Part shown: positions 11,089 to 24,179 of the stretch, in pieces | Position numbering within the stretch: position 1 is the stretch's first letter | Layout: each line of letters starts with the position of its first letter | Assembly (NCBI RefSeq): GCF_043290135.1 | Contig: NC_134702.1 | Span: forward strand, 88,312,817-88,376,816 | Source: Rhipicephalus microplus | Lineage: Eukaryota > Arthropoda > Arachnida > Ixodida > Ixodidae | DNA length: 64,000 bases | Direction of reading: 5' to 3' | Notes under the pieces: model-generated | What the model saw: only the letters and a program-made list of their open reading frames with translations | What the model was told of the DNA's origin: nothing | Databases searched by the model: none | Made by a program: the position numbers and the translations under genes

Positions 11089-11148
11089 CCGTTCGCCACC
11101 GACCTAGATCAGAAGCACCTGCTCCTCTAACAGACCAGGAAAACCACC

Positions 11149-13332
11149 ATGGTAAGTCACTAGTTAAATCCTTCCTGTGGTTTAATACCTCGTCCACCGT
11201 GGGGGAGCAGTGATTATGGTGGTCGGCTGCAGAACCAAAGGTCGCGAGTTCGATCCCGGCTGCGGGGATCACATCTAGATGGAGGCTGAATGATAGGGGT
11301 TCATGTAGTCAGTGAAGTCAGTGGGCGTTAATGTACACAAATAGGCCAAAAGTTTCAGAACCCTCTACAACAATGTCTTTCGAAACCATATAGTTGTTTT
11401 GGGACGTAAAATTACATATTATTATTGATTCATATTATTACATAATATTATGATAATAGTTATTATGATAATAATTACATATTATTATGATGATAATATC
11501 AACATATTACTATTAAGGACCTCAAATAGGCTGCTCGCGAAAAAAATATTCGCTAGTTCGTTGTGTAAAAGCCCTGCATTTATAAATATAACGTGCTTGG
11601 TTAAGAAAGCATTGAAAATTTTTCGTCTTAGCTATCAAGCGCTAGAATGAGTGCTGACTGATTTACACTTGACAAATGAAAGCAAAAAAATGCATAATTC
11701 ATGTTTACACCAGCCACAATATATTTGAGGCGTACATAAATTACTTATGCTCTTATAATGTTTTTATTATAATTTCAATATTATAAGTATAATTACATGT
11801 TTTAATATTAATTACTTATAACGTTTTAACGAAATGAGATTGTCCTGCAGTGAACGTAGTCAGGCTGATGATGATGATGATGAATTATTTATAGTTGATG
11901 TTGCTTGGACCACTTAGTGTACTCCAGACAACTTGGTAGGCCACCTCAAAAAGATACAGATAAAAACTAGTAGTCCAGACAGAAAGAGCAATCTAGAGGT
12001 TTTCAGATGTTCAGATTCTTGCAGGTGACTTAGGCTGACTGTGCCTTTGTCACACATCAAAAGAGACCAGGGGAGTAAAATACTCATGCAGTGAAACTTT
12101 TCTTTAATCGAGTTGGATTATTCCACAACACGTAGCAAACAAGTCATGATAAGAGTTTTTATTTATTCGTGTCTGTTGACGGTGCCCTTCTATGTCTTCT
12201 TGAAATCGACAGGTGACAAGTGGTACAACTGGTATATCTGAGCACCAATCTCAAAATCTCAATATCACGAGGCAGCACGTAGGGCTGATAAACAGTTACA
12301 TAGACTTGCCTTTTTTCTTAATACGAAGCCCTTTTTCTCACATTTAGCTGCGTGCCTGCATCATCCTCGGCCTGGCCTCCAGCGCCCTTGCTGGTCACAT
12401 CGGCCACCTTGCGGGGGGTTACACTCTCGCCAGTAACCTCGGCTACGGCCTTGGCTACGGCAACCTGGGTTACGCCGGTCTCGGTTACGGTGGTCTTGGT
12501 CTCTCCCACTACGGCCTTGCCCATGGCGTTGGATACTCCGGCCTCACCGGCTACGGCGTCGGCTACGGATATGGTTACGCGCCAGCCGCCAGCTATGCTG
12601 TCGCTGCCCCAGCCGTCGCCCATACCGTCTCCTCCTATCACGCTGCCCCAGCTGTGACCACTGTGCACGCAGCCCCAGCTGTTACCTCTGTTCATGCCGC
12701 CCCAGCCGTGGCTGCTGTGCAAGCTGCTCCAGCCGTGACCACTGTCCACGCTGCCCCAGCTGTCGCCACTTATGCCGCTGCCCCAGCTGTCACCTACGCT
12801 GCCGCCCCAGCTGTAACCAGGGTTGTCCAGCAGTCCACTCCAGTTGTTGCTGCGGCCCCAGCTGTCGCCACCTACGCCGCTGCCCCAGCGGTAACTGCTG
12901 TCCACGCTGCTCCTGCTGTCACTACTGTTCACGCTGCCCCAGCTGTCGCTGCCGTCCATGCTGCCCCAGCTGTCGCTGCCGTCCATGCTGCCCCAGCTGT
13001 CGCTGCCGTCCACGCTGCTCCAGCTGTCGCTACCTACAGTGCTGCCCACGCTGCCCCAGCCGTCGCTACCTATGGTGTGGCCCACTCTGCCCCACTCTAC
13101 TACGGCTATGGTGTAGGCTCGCTCGGCTATGGTGCTGGTCACTACGGTTATGGCCATGGCCTGCTCGGCTACGGCCTGAACTACGGCTATGGTCTTGGCT
13201 CTCCTCTGAGTTACGCCACCCTTCTGCGCAAGAAGAAGTGTAAGTTCCCCTTACTTCTATCCGAGGTTCAGTAGGTGACCATGATTTTTGAAGTTTTTTC
13301 AAACATATAACATTATTTCTTTTTTTACAGAA
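11149..13332 (+). CDS. Cuticle protein 16.5-like gene, copy 2 (298 aa, 3 exons)
   Basis: This predicted secreted cuticular protein is encoded by joining ATG (11149-11151), 12348-13239 and the last two bases of the stop (13331-13332). Exon 1 ends ATG|GTAAGT, and the context CCACCATGG favours this start. Intron 1 (1196 bp) ends ACATTTAG. Intron 2 (91 bp) splits TAA as T|AA. Residues 1-16 (MLRACIILGLASSALA) form a signal peptide, with cleavage expected before GH. Residues 17-78 are GY-rich (GLGYGNLGYAGLGYGG). Residues 79-246 carry AAPAV/VHAAPAVT repeats with a central RVVQQSTPVVAAAP. Residues 247-298 are a GYG-rich tail ending LLRKKK. There is no Rebers-Riddiford domain, and no cysteine after the signal peptide. 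The usual role is in the extracellular cuticle matrix; chitin binding is not shown. Intron 1 is longer than in copies 3 and 4 because of AT-rich expansions and a GAT tract near 11867. Confidence 0.88.
11188..11415 (+). mobile_element. Ruka-like SINE in intron 1 of gene 2
   Basis: It has an intact B-box region, GCGAGTTCGATCCCGGC, near 11244, then GGGCGTTAATG and a 3' motif, TTGTTTTGGGACGTAAA. Homologous copies sit in intron 1 of genes 3 and 4, so insertion predates the duplications. It is followed by AT-rich expansions specific to this copy. Confidence 0.75.
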
Positions 13333-13420
13333 ATTCCGCTATTCCAAGTGCTTCCACAGAACATATCGATGGTGAGCTAGACTTGGAGACTCCACTGAAG
13401 CATAAGAAACCTTATGGGAT

Positions 13421-13426
13421 AATAAA
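13421..13426 (+). terminator. Polyadenylation signal, gene copy 2
   Basis: AATAAA about 90 bp into the terminal exon that begins at 13331; TTGCACAGTATCTGCG downstream is shared with copies 3 and 4. Confidence 0.78.
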
Positions 13427-14500
13427 ATTCTTGCACAGTATCTGCGTTTTCAATCTTAGTCTTTCACTCAATCGTAACAAACAAAATATTGTTGAACTAG
13501 AATGGAAAGGAGAGTTGCGAGGCAGCAACACAGATTTTACACCATGCTGAAGAAGAACTCGCCATATTCACGGACACATTACTCGAATGGTAGTACTGGT
13601 CATACTATTAGTTTAAATTCTCGTCATGTTTCCTTTAACATTATTCTCCAGAATAGGCTGCCACTTTCGCGGTTTCTATGAGACTTAGGCAATTTAATGA
13701 AAGATATAATCCTTCTCGTGCTGAGAACGTCACGATCATTTTTCTATGGCCCTAAAAATAATTGCGGTGGGAGTACGCGCTACAGTAATTTATTCCGCGT
13801 AAAAGATTATGGTTAGCCGTTTCAGCCAGGTGAGACGTCATTGACATTATAGTTACTAAGGTAGGATCCTTGTGTAGATGTCCTTCATCACTGTGACATT
13901 GCGGCATGCCATGTAATGACTGACACCTGTTAGTATAATAATTATTTATTTGGTTTGCACAAACGGGGGTGCAGTTCATGAGTGCAAATTACGTACGGAG
14001 TATCAGTTCAGTCAGTAAGGTTGAACATCATGGCATTTTTTTCTTTTTCTAGCAAAGACCGTTAAGTTATTCTGGTCGTGGACGTTATTGAACTAGTACG
14101 CATGTCGCGCTAACGAATAAGCCAGGCGTTTGTACACACCGACGGTTTGCCTTGGCTATTTCAGTTGTGATCACCAGTTTAAACGACGAGGTGGTGATTG
14201 AGCAGCTAATCATGCACAAGGCCCTTTTATTTTAAATAATGATAGTTAGGTGTTTCTGCACGGAAACCACGATATCATCATGGGGCACATGTAAGCGCAG
14301 GTCTTCGAATATTTAAACCAACAGACGATCTCTTTAACGTGTTCGTGCTCTGACATCGAACCATGCACAGACATCTCTCATGCCACCTTCATAGAAAGGC
14401 GACCACTGTCATAGTGATCGAACCTACCACTTTCGAACTTGCAGTAAAGGACTGTAACCACTATACCACTATACCGCTATGAGGCACATCTCTGCAATTT
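13427..14500 (+). repeat. Conserved 3' flank of the duplicated unit, copy 2
   Basis: Matches the flanks of genes 1, 3 and 4, including the antisense tRNA-like relic at about 14395-14480. It is interrupted at 14500 by the I-like LINE and resumes at 19842. No gene is seen. Confidence 0.7.
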
Positions 14501-14640
14501 GAAGACGAAGTTTTTCCTGAGTGGAACGCCAGTTTCAGACTCTGTTAATTTTTCTCGTTTTTCATTGGTGTTTGTGGAAGACGCCGTTCTTCTGCATTCA
14601 GAAATGAACGTAGAATCACCAGGGCTTTCACGTATCTTCC

Positions 14641-15554
14641 ATGTTGTCTGTGGCTACTCTAAGAAAGTGCTCCGGCCGCACTAGTGACGTCGACAGTGAG
14701 GGCACGCTGATATATTCTACGTGCAGTGATGAGAAGTCCAATGAAAGTGACTTTGTGCCCGTGGCAAGACGCAAGGCGAAGAGGAGCCTACTTACGACAT
14801 CTCCTTCCCAAAGTAAAGCCACCCTGAATATTCAAGAGCCACCGGTTCACACTAATTTGTTTGTCCCGCTGAATGCCGCAGACAGCATGAACCGACCTAA
14901 TCGCCAGGTCACGTCTACGTCTTCACTTGAGGCGCTCGTTCCGGGACAAATAACAGACGTGAGAATTAATGGCCGCAAGAACGTTCTGGCGATAGACGTT
15001 ACGCAACGTACTGCTCTCGACGTATTGACCAAGGTGAATATGCAGGGGAACGTCAACGTACTTCCTTTCATACCAGATGGCAAGGACTCTAGGGCAGGTG
15101 TTATCTACGACGTCGACACTTCTATCAGCGATATTGATTTTCCCATTCGAATCAAACCAGTGACGGAAGCTACTATAGTCTTGCAAGCCCGCCATCTCAG
15201 GAACTCACGGTGTGTGAAACTAGTTTTCAAGGGTTACAGTCTCCACATCAAGTAAGAGTTGGTCATTTTCGACACACAGTACGGCCGTTTGTGCCGAAAC
15301 CTCTTCAGTGTCGGAAGTGCCGTAAAATAGGACACGTAAGTGCTGTTTGCACAAGTTATGCTGTGTGGTCCCAATGCTCGGAGTTACACAACACAGAAAC
15401 CTGCCAAGCAGAACATCGCAAATGCAGCAATTGCCAAGGTCCTCACGAGGCGTCATCAAAGCAGTGCCCAAGTGTGAAGAAGGAGATGCAAGTGTTAAGG
15501 CAGATGGCCAGAGACGGTTCCACCCACAGGGAGGCTGCTTCCAAAGTGCCATAA
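14641..15554 (+). pseudogene. LINE ORF1 (gag-like, zinc knuckle), frameshifted
   Basis: ORF1 of the I-like LINE would bind element RNA. Frame one (14641-15255) covers the N-terminal and middle region (IRIKPVTEATIVLQARHLRN). The frame then shifts near 15240 into 15210-15554, which carries a CCHC knuckle, CRKCRKIGHVSAVC, and a second cysteine cluster, CSNCQGPHEASSKQC. The overlap of the two frames shows a single-base indel rather than two proteins. Non-functional as it stands. Confidence 0.72.
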
Positions 15555-15922
15555 GAAAGCTCCTAGGACATCCTCTGCCGAAGCCAGGGATACACCGCTA
15601 CCCCTTATCACGCACTCACCACCACCAGCATGAACAATTGCCAACAACAAGCATCCTCAGAAAGACGCAAAAAACATTGACCCGGACGCGTGGCCAGCGC
15701 TGCCGTCAGTGACACCGCCAGTAGAGCTGCAGCATCGCACACTGAAAGCTACCTCAGAGCGAGTAAGACGTGAAAGTCAAGATAACGAAATAATATAGTT
15801 GATTAAGACCCTCATGAAGACAATTCGAGTACTCATGAATAATACTTAGACTCCGGCTGCCCACAGCGCTCTTCAAATATTGGACGCTTTGGATCCGGTG
15901 CTATCAAATCTAGAGAAGCACC

Positions 15923-16877
15923 TTGGCTCTTTCGCTGCAGCCCTTCCATAAACAAGTGAAAGAGACATCAATTTTCCAATGCAATGCCCGAGACTTTAAA
16001 CCGCGCATTATGGATTTTCGACCACATGCTTTCAAGAATCAGTTTCCAATTATCTTGATCTGTGAACCACGTCTTCACAATGCAATACGACTTTCTAAAT
16101 ACGACGCTTTCAGATCTGCGACTCGTAACAAAAACAGTAAGGTCATTGTTTACATCAGGTGCGAACTCACGTATATTTAGCATCCAGTAACACCGGACGA
16201 CAGCAACCAATACGTGTGCCTGACAGTTAATCGTAAGAACGTGAACTTCACGCTAGTGGCAGTATATATTTCATTTCACCTTCAGGCCACTTCGACCCAG
16301 CAAGATTAAGTGCCATTATACCAGTGACACCTGGGCCATGGATTATTACGGGTGATTTTAACGCTCATCACCCCCTGTGGGCAAGCCAAAGATGGACCGT
16401 CGGGGAAGAAATGTGTCCTCCTTTGCATCTGACCACCAACTATATTGTTTAAATGATGGAACCCCAAAGTTTTTACGGGGTCTGACATATAGTAGCTGTT
16501 TCGACCTAACTTTGTGTCAAGTAGCCTCAATCAAGGCCAAGAGCAAGTCGCATTTCGCGTCCACTTCACGGATAGACTGGTCAAAATACAGATCATCCAC
16601 AGAGAATCAATGCGAGAGAAACCAAGAAGGTTCTCTTGAAAGCCTAGAAGGTATATTGAAGGCCGCTATCCAAGAGGCAACGTTTAATTGTGGACCTCTG
16701 CCAGATTTTTGCAATTATGGGGTGGAGTTGGAGCGACTTCGAGGAATCCGTCATCGCGCCGAACGACGTTATAGGCGCACGAAATTCATGTACGATTTGA
16801 GGGAGGCGAGACGTCGGCAAAAGAAGATTCAACGTCGAATCAATGCACTACAGTCGCTACGATGGTATTCACTATGA
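15923..16877 (+). pseudogene. LINE ORF2 endonuclease region, broken
   Basis: The 15923-16180 frame reads SIFQCNARDFKPRIMDFRPH and FPIILICEPRL, which match the start of an APE-type endonuclease (the QCNARD and CEPRL motifs). A stop follows at 16180 and the protein resumes in another frame at 16377 (SFASDHQLYCLNDG, then a basic linker RRYRRTKF). The endonuclease would nick the target DNA; here it is interrupted and probably inactive. Confidence 0.6.
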
Positions 16878-17095
16878 GAGTCGCTCGATCCCCACAAACC
16901 TCTTTCGCAAATATGGAGAATATTCCGCAGCCTACGAACATTGCCGCAACAGCATCACCCGTTCAAATGCCTTGCTCCTCCCAAATCTGACGTGAAATCG
17001 ATGTAGCAGAAGACTTTCGTGCCAGGGTTGCAAACAAGGGGTCGGGGATCAACCTAAAAAACCTATGAAACGCGCCAGCGTCCAGAGACACTCGG

Positions 17096-18538
17096 ATGGA
17101 CAATATGTTTTCTCTAGAGGAGCTCCAGGCAGCACTGGCAGGATTCAAGCGCACATCATCTCCTGGACCCGATGGAGTCACTTACATGGCCCTTGCTAAC
17201 CTAGGGCAAACAACTCAGCGTGCCCTTCTAGCTGTATACAATGACTCGTGGAGCAACGGTTGGGTTCCTCTTTCATGGAAGTGCAGCCGCCTTGTGCCCC
17301 TGCTATACCAGGTAAATCGCCTCCGCACATGGCCTCCTAGCGCCCCATCGCGCTTGCCAGCTGTTTTGGAAAGGTGACAGAGAGAATGGTGCTGACTCGC
17401 TTGGAGTGGTACCTGGAACATAACAATATACACCCCTATGCTTTGACCGGCTTTCGACGTGGACGGTCTTCCATGGACAACGTTGTTGATCTTGTCACGT
17501 CTGTAGCAGCAGAAAAGCCTAATAAGATGATTAGCGGCACTTTTCTTGGATATTAAGGCTGCATAAGACAATGTACTACATGAAACCATCCTGGACGCTT
17601 TGGGCAGCATTGGATTGGGAGCCCGCGTTTACCAATTGATCTACAGCTATTTGAAGGACAGAACCTTCTTTGTTCAGACAGACGATGGTGCAACAAGGCA
17701 CCATCATACTTATCGCGGCGTACCTCATGGTGGGGTCCTAAGCCCCATACTTTTTAACCTTGCGCTCATCGGCCTCGTTGACGTCCTGCCACACTCCGTC
17801 CGTCTGTCGATATACGAGGACGACATCTGCATCTGGGCATCAGGGTTCACGCGTCTACACGTACGAGCCAGGCTTCTGACAGCGACTACACTGACGTAAA
17901 ACTTCCTTCAAGGGCGAGGACTGGAGCTGTCATCTCAGAAATGCTCACTGGTTGCGTTTACGTGCAAGACAATGACGCCATACCGCATCAGAATTAATGG
18001 ACACACGATCAGCTATCAAAAGACCCACCGTTTCCTGGGTGTAATAATAGATCGTGACTTGTCTTGGAGCCCTCAAATCGCTCACATGAAGAAGAGACTG
18101 ACCATGATCGCCCACGTCCTAAGGTTTCTTGTGGGAAAATCATGGGGTGCATCGGTACGAGCCATGCTTCAACTGTATGGTGCACGTTTTCTTGGCTTCA
18201 TGCGCTACAGCCTACCTTTGCTTGGCAAGTCCCGCATTACAAACGTATGCGTCCTCCAGTCATTACAAGCTCAAGCACTGAGAATATGCCTCGGGCTTCC
18301 GAGATGCGCATCCACAGCAGTGACTGTCGCAATCGCTCGTGAACACCCTATCACAACCTACATTCGTGTCGATGCTTTAAGAACGCACATAAGACATGCT
18401 ACCCGGATTCAATCGCATCAACTCGCCTCCCTTCCAACTTCCAGGCCACGCTCCGCGTTCTGCTCTATTATTGCCCTACATCGCAAGGTGATTCCCACGA
18501 ACTTCGCGCACGCAGCAAGACCGTCGTTACCTTTGTAG
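17096..18538 (+). pseudogene. LINE ORF2 reverse transcriptase, broken
   Basis: Reverse transcriptase motifs appear in order across three frames: FKRTSSPGPDGVTYMAL (about 17140), GFRRGRSSMDNVVDLV (about 17450), a DIKAA motif followed by a stop near 17566, GVPHGGVLSPILFNLAL (about 17720), YEDD in place of the usual YADD or FADD (about 17815), and the thumb-like HRFLGVIIDRDLSWSPQIAH (about 18030). The Ala-to-Glu change in the active-site box, the internal stop and the frame changes all indicate decay. Confidence 0.75.
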
Positions 18539-18577
18539 TGTCTACATCCACTAGAAGCCCTCATAACCATCCTCGGA

Positions 18578-19120
18578 ATGCAAAAGAACGAAAATTTGTC
18601 AAATTCGTTCCTAAAACAAACAACAATACTGTTTCTGCATGAGAAACATAGTGGACGCATTCACATTTACACGAATGGGTCGGTCACTTCAACAAGTTTA
18701 ACAGGCGCAGTGGTAATTCCGGAGAAATCCAACACGATAAAGTTCAAGACCTCGCATCTGACATCATCCACGGCAGGAGAACTCGCCACCATTCCTGCCA
18801 CTCTGGAGTTTCTGGTTGAAGAACTGCAGCAGACATTGTCAATCTTCGCCGACTCCAAAGCAGCCCTCCAGGGCAGTGCCTCGCCATATCGTCATGGAGC
18901 AAACGAACAGCTAATTGCTGAAGTACGACTGCTTCATCTCCGGGCTATAGAGAAACAACATGACATAGCGTATCAATGAATACCAGGCCACTCCAGCATT
19001 GATGGAAACGACCGTGCAGATAAAGCAGCCCGATCTGCTTATGATGATGCCCCTTGTGCCACTATAGCATTATCAAGAACGGACGCCGCTGCAACGCTTC
19101 GATCACTTGCACAAGAACTG
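18578..19120 (+). pseudogene. LINE ORF2 RNase H domain, broken
   Basis: TNGSVTSTSLTGAVVIP (from about 18673) matches the first RNase H motif, but the catalytic Asp of TDGS is Asn here. AGELATIPATLEFL and FADSKAAL follow. Near 18977 the expected Trp of a WIPGH motif is TGA, and IPGHSSIDGNDRADKAAR continues after it. Loss of the Asp and the nonsense codon make this copy inactive. Confidence 0.72.
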
Positions 19121-19245
19121 ACACTCGTTCAGTGGAACTCACTGGCATTCACCAACGTCCGCCTTCATAATTTGACCCACACCTACAGCTCCATCTTCCA
19201 TCAGGAATAACCAGAGCTGAGGAGACACTTTTGTGCCGTCTGTGG

Positions 19246-19530
19246 ATTGATGTGGCCTTTACGAATGCTTATTTTTTTCGAATCGTAATGGCCAGCAGCC
19301 AGACATGTGACAACTGTGGCTGCGCAGAGGCTTTCTCCCATCTTCTCTGCGAGTGTCCTTGCTTCAGTGTGCCAAGACATGAACTGGGATTGGGGTGGCC
19401 TTTACGAATGCTTATTTTTTTCGAATCGGAATGGCCAGCAGCCCGACATGTGACAACTGTGGCTGCGCAGAGACTTTCTCCCATCTTCTCTGCGAGTGTC
19501 CTTGCTTCAGTGTGCCAAGACATGAACTGT
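19246..19530 (+). repeat. 143-bp tandem duplication in the LINE C-terminus
   Basis: The block GTGGCCTTTACGAATGCTTA to GTGCCAAGACATGAACTG occurs twice, with starts 143 bp apart. Each copy encodes CDNCGCAE followed by HLLCECPCF-like residues, the C-terminal CCHC of tick ORF2. 143 is not a multiple of 3, so the duplication also shifts the frame. Confidence 0.85.
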
Positions 19531-19849
19531 CGAAAGTTTAAGATAGACTAGACAACCGCCAATTGTCGGAAGAAAGGGTATTAGGACACTGACCGAGACC
19601 GTCCTCGGCACGCAAGGCATTGAGAGCGTTGTTGCACTTTCTGCGGGCAAGTGGTCTTAGAGACCGACTGTAAGCAGCGTCGTGGATCGTCTAATGACCT
19701 TCTTTCCCTTTTTTTTTCTTCAACGTCTCTTTTCTATCATCTTTTATCTCCCTTACCTCCTTCCCCAGTAGAGGGTAGCCAGCCGGTCTGAGAACTGGCT
19801 AACCTTCCTGTCCTTGCTCTTTCAATCCTCCTCCTCCCCTTTGCAATTT

Positions 19850-22627
<2,778 letters not shown>

Positions 22628-23505
22628 TTTTTTCTGGTGAATTTCCAATGAGTTTTACCGCTTTCGCCCCATTCGAAACCTAGTCGAAACGTGTTATTCG
22701 AGCCATTCGCCGGAAGACCTCAGCCTTCACAAAGCTAATTGAAATTGAGAACAAATTTACGCTTGTCATCCAGGTCCAAATATTTTCCCTTTTACGGCTT
22801 GTGGAAAACTTTCCTTCTCGACGCGAAGCTGTGGAGGTCGTTTGGAGATAGGTTTCGGCAATGCAATAGAGACGCGATGTAATACTGCCCACAGGTGAAA
22901 CAACTTTCCTTTGATGTGTGCTTTCGTAATTAAAGGAGCGTGGCACCAGTTTCATGGCGCTGGCAACAAACTTACCGCCAGAATACCGTTGTGAAGCGCA
23001 AAATGAGCTAGCGCTGAATAGCTGTCAAACTCATTTCATTGTGCTTTTGTAGTGGCAATGTCCCTGCACCTGCAAGAAATGGTACGTTGCTACTATTACT
23101 GTAGTTGTTGTTGCGGTCATGTACTCGTGGGACTTCTTTTACCGAACGTGCTTTCCGCAACGTGTGCCGGCACCGCGATATTTGCCTGTGATACAAAATT
23201 TTAGTTATTGCCCTCTAACATTAACTTTTTTCAAAGTTCGAATAAAGTTTGTAGGTATCTGCCAATAAAATCAGCAGAGGCCCTTTAACTGTGCACTTCA
23301 AACTGGCCTTTGACCATCAACAAATTTACGGCCACTCTAATTTTTATGGATTAGTCCATGAAAAGTCTGCGTACCTATTTTGACTATAGCTGTGTATATT
23401 CATAAAAATTTGTTTTTTCTGACTACTGTTTCCTGAAGGTCTGTTAATAGAGGTCTAGAAATTTCTAGTTTTACTTTAGTTAGCTGCTCTATATAAAACA
23501 GCCAT

Positions 23506-23506
<1 letters not shown>
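22628..23506 (+). repeat. Conserved spacer block between R and the antisense SINE
   Basis: Shared by spacers 2, 3 and 4 (35093-35964, 52023-52897) and shortened in spacer 1 (6303-6580). It has no consistent ORF and no recognised family. Confidence 0.45.
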
Positions 23507-23553
<47 letters not shown>

Positions 23554-23777
23554 TTGTTGTTGTTTAACATTATATAACCACAACATGATTATGAAAGGTT
23601 CCATCGTGGATGGCTCCTGAAATTCCGACAATCTGGTGTTCTTCAAGGTGCACCTATATCTAAGCACACGGGTTTCAAGCATTTCCGCCTCAACAAAAAT
23701 GGTCGGAATTCGATCCCGTGATGTGACCCTCGAGTCAGCAGCTCAGTGCCTTAGCCACTAGTCCACCATGGCGGGTA
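23507..23777 (-). mobile_element. Ruka-like SINE with (TTG)n tail, antisense (spacer 2)
   Basis: On the minus strand it reads a tRNA-like head (GTGGACTAGTGGCTAAGGCA), B-box GGGATCGAATTCC and body AACACCAGATTGTCGG, ending in a CAA-repeat tail (23507-23564 on the + strand as TTG). Spacers 1, 3 and 4 carry the orthologous copy. Confidence 0.75.
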
Positions 23778-24179
23778 TGAAACAACCAAACACTAGCGTC
23801 CATCAATTACATAGTTGCTATTGTTACACCGTAACCATATCATCATTGCTCAGTATTAACACTGTTTGCGGGCTCATGTCGTCCCCCTGGCGGGGTTACC
23901 AGGCTATTTAGGCTAGGCTAACTCTGCCTTTTGCAATGTCACAACCACCACCACACCACCATCACATTTTTAAGTGCGAAGCATTTCTTAGCGAACTTCG
24001 GCGACTTTGAGCGTATCTATCTAGCCGCCTACGACTTTTAGCTCTCCTGGCTGTTTGGATGAAGATATCGATACAAAAGTTGGTATGGCATACCATGACT
24101 GTATAAACCACATTCGACTAGTCATAACATCAAAATGTTGACTTGTATGTCAAGAATGCCATATTTACATTTCACTGTC

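Larger units (their letters stand above)
14501..19841 (+). mobile_element. I-like LINE with RNase H, 5.3 kb, degenerate
   Basis: A near-complete non-LTR retrotransposon interrupts the gene 2 flank. The 8-bp direct repeats TGCAATTT (14493-14500 and 19842-19849) are the target-site duplication. Units 1, 3 and 4 show the empty site with one TGCAATTT (for example 32921-32928). The order is gag-like ORF1, AP endonuclease, reverse transcriptase, RNase H and a C-terminal CCHC motif. Several stops and frameshifts disable it. An RNase H domain plus zinc-knuckle ORF1 points to the I group (I, Nimb, LOA, R1 relatives); the exact clade needs a tree. Confidence 0.85.

Noticed and set aside
12318..13157. 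Long antisense ORFs (279-294 aa) opposite every cuticle exon, here and at 30777-31616, 43475-44314 and 58395-59279
   Set aside because: They are shadows of GC-rich GCC/GGC/CCA repeats. The Gly/Ser/Trp-rich translation mirrors the sense repeat, they run across the splice acceptor into intron 1, and they change whenever the sense repeat changes.
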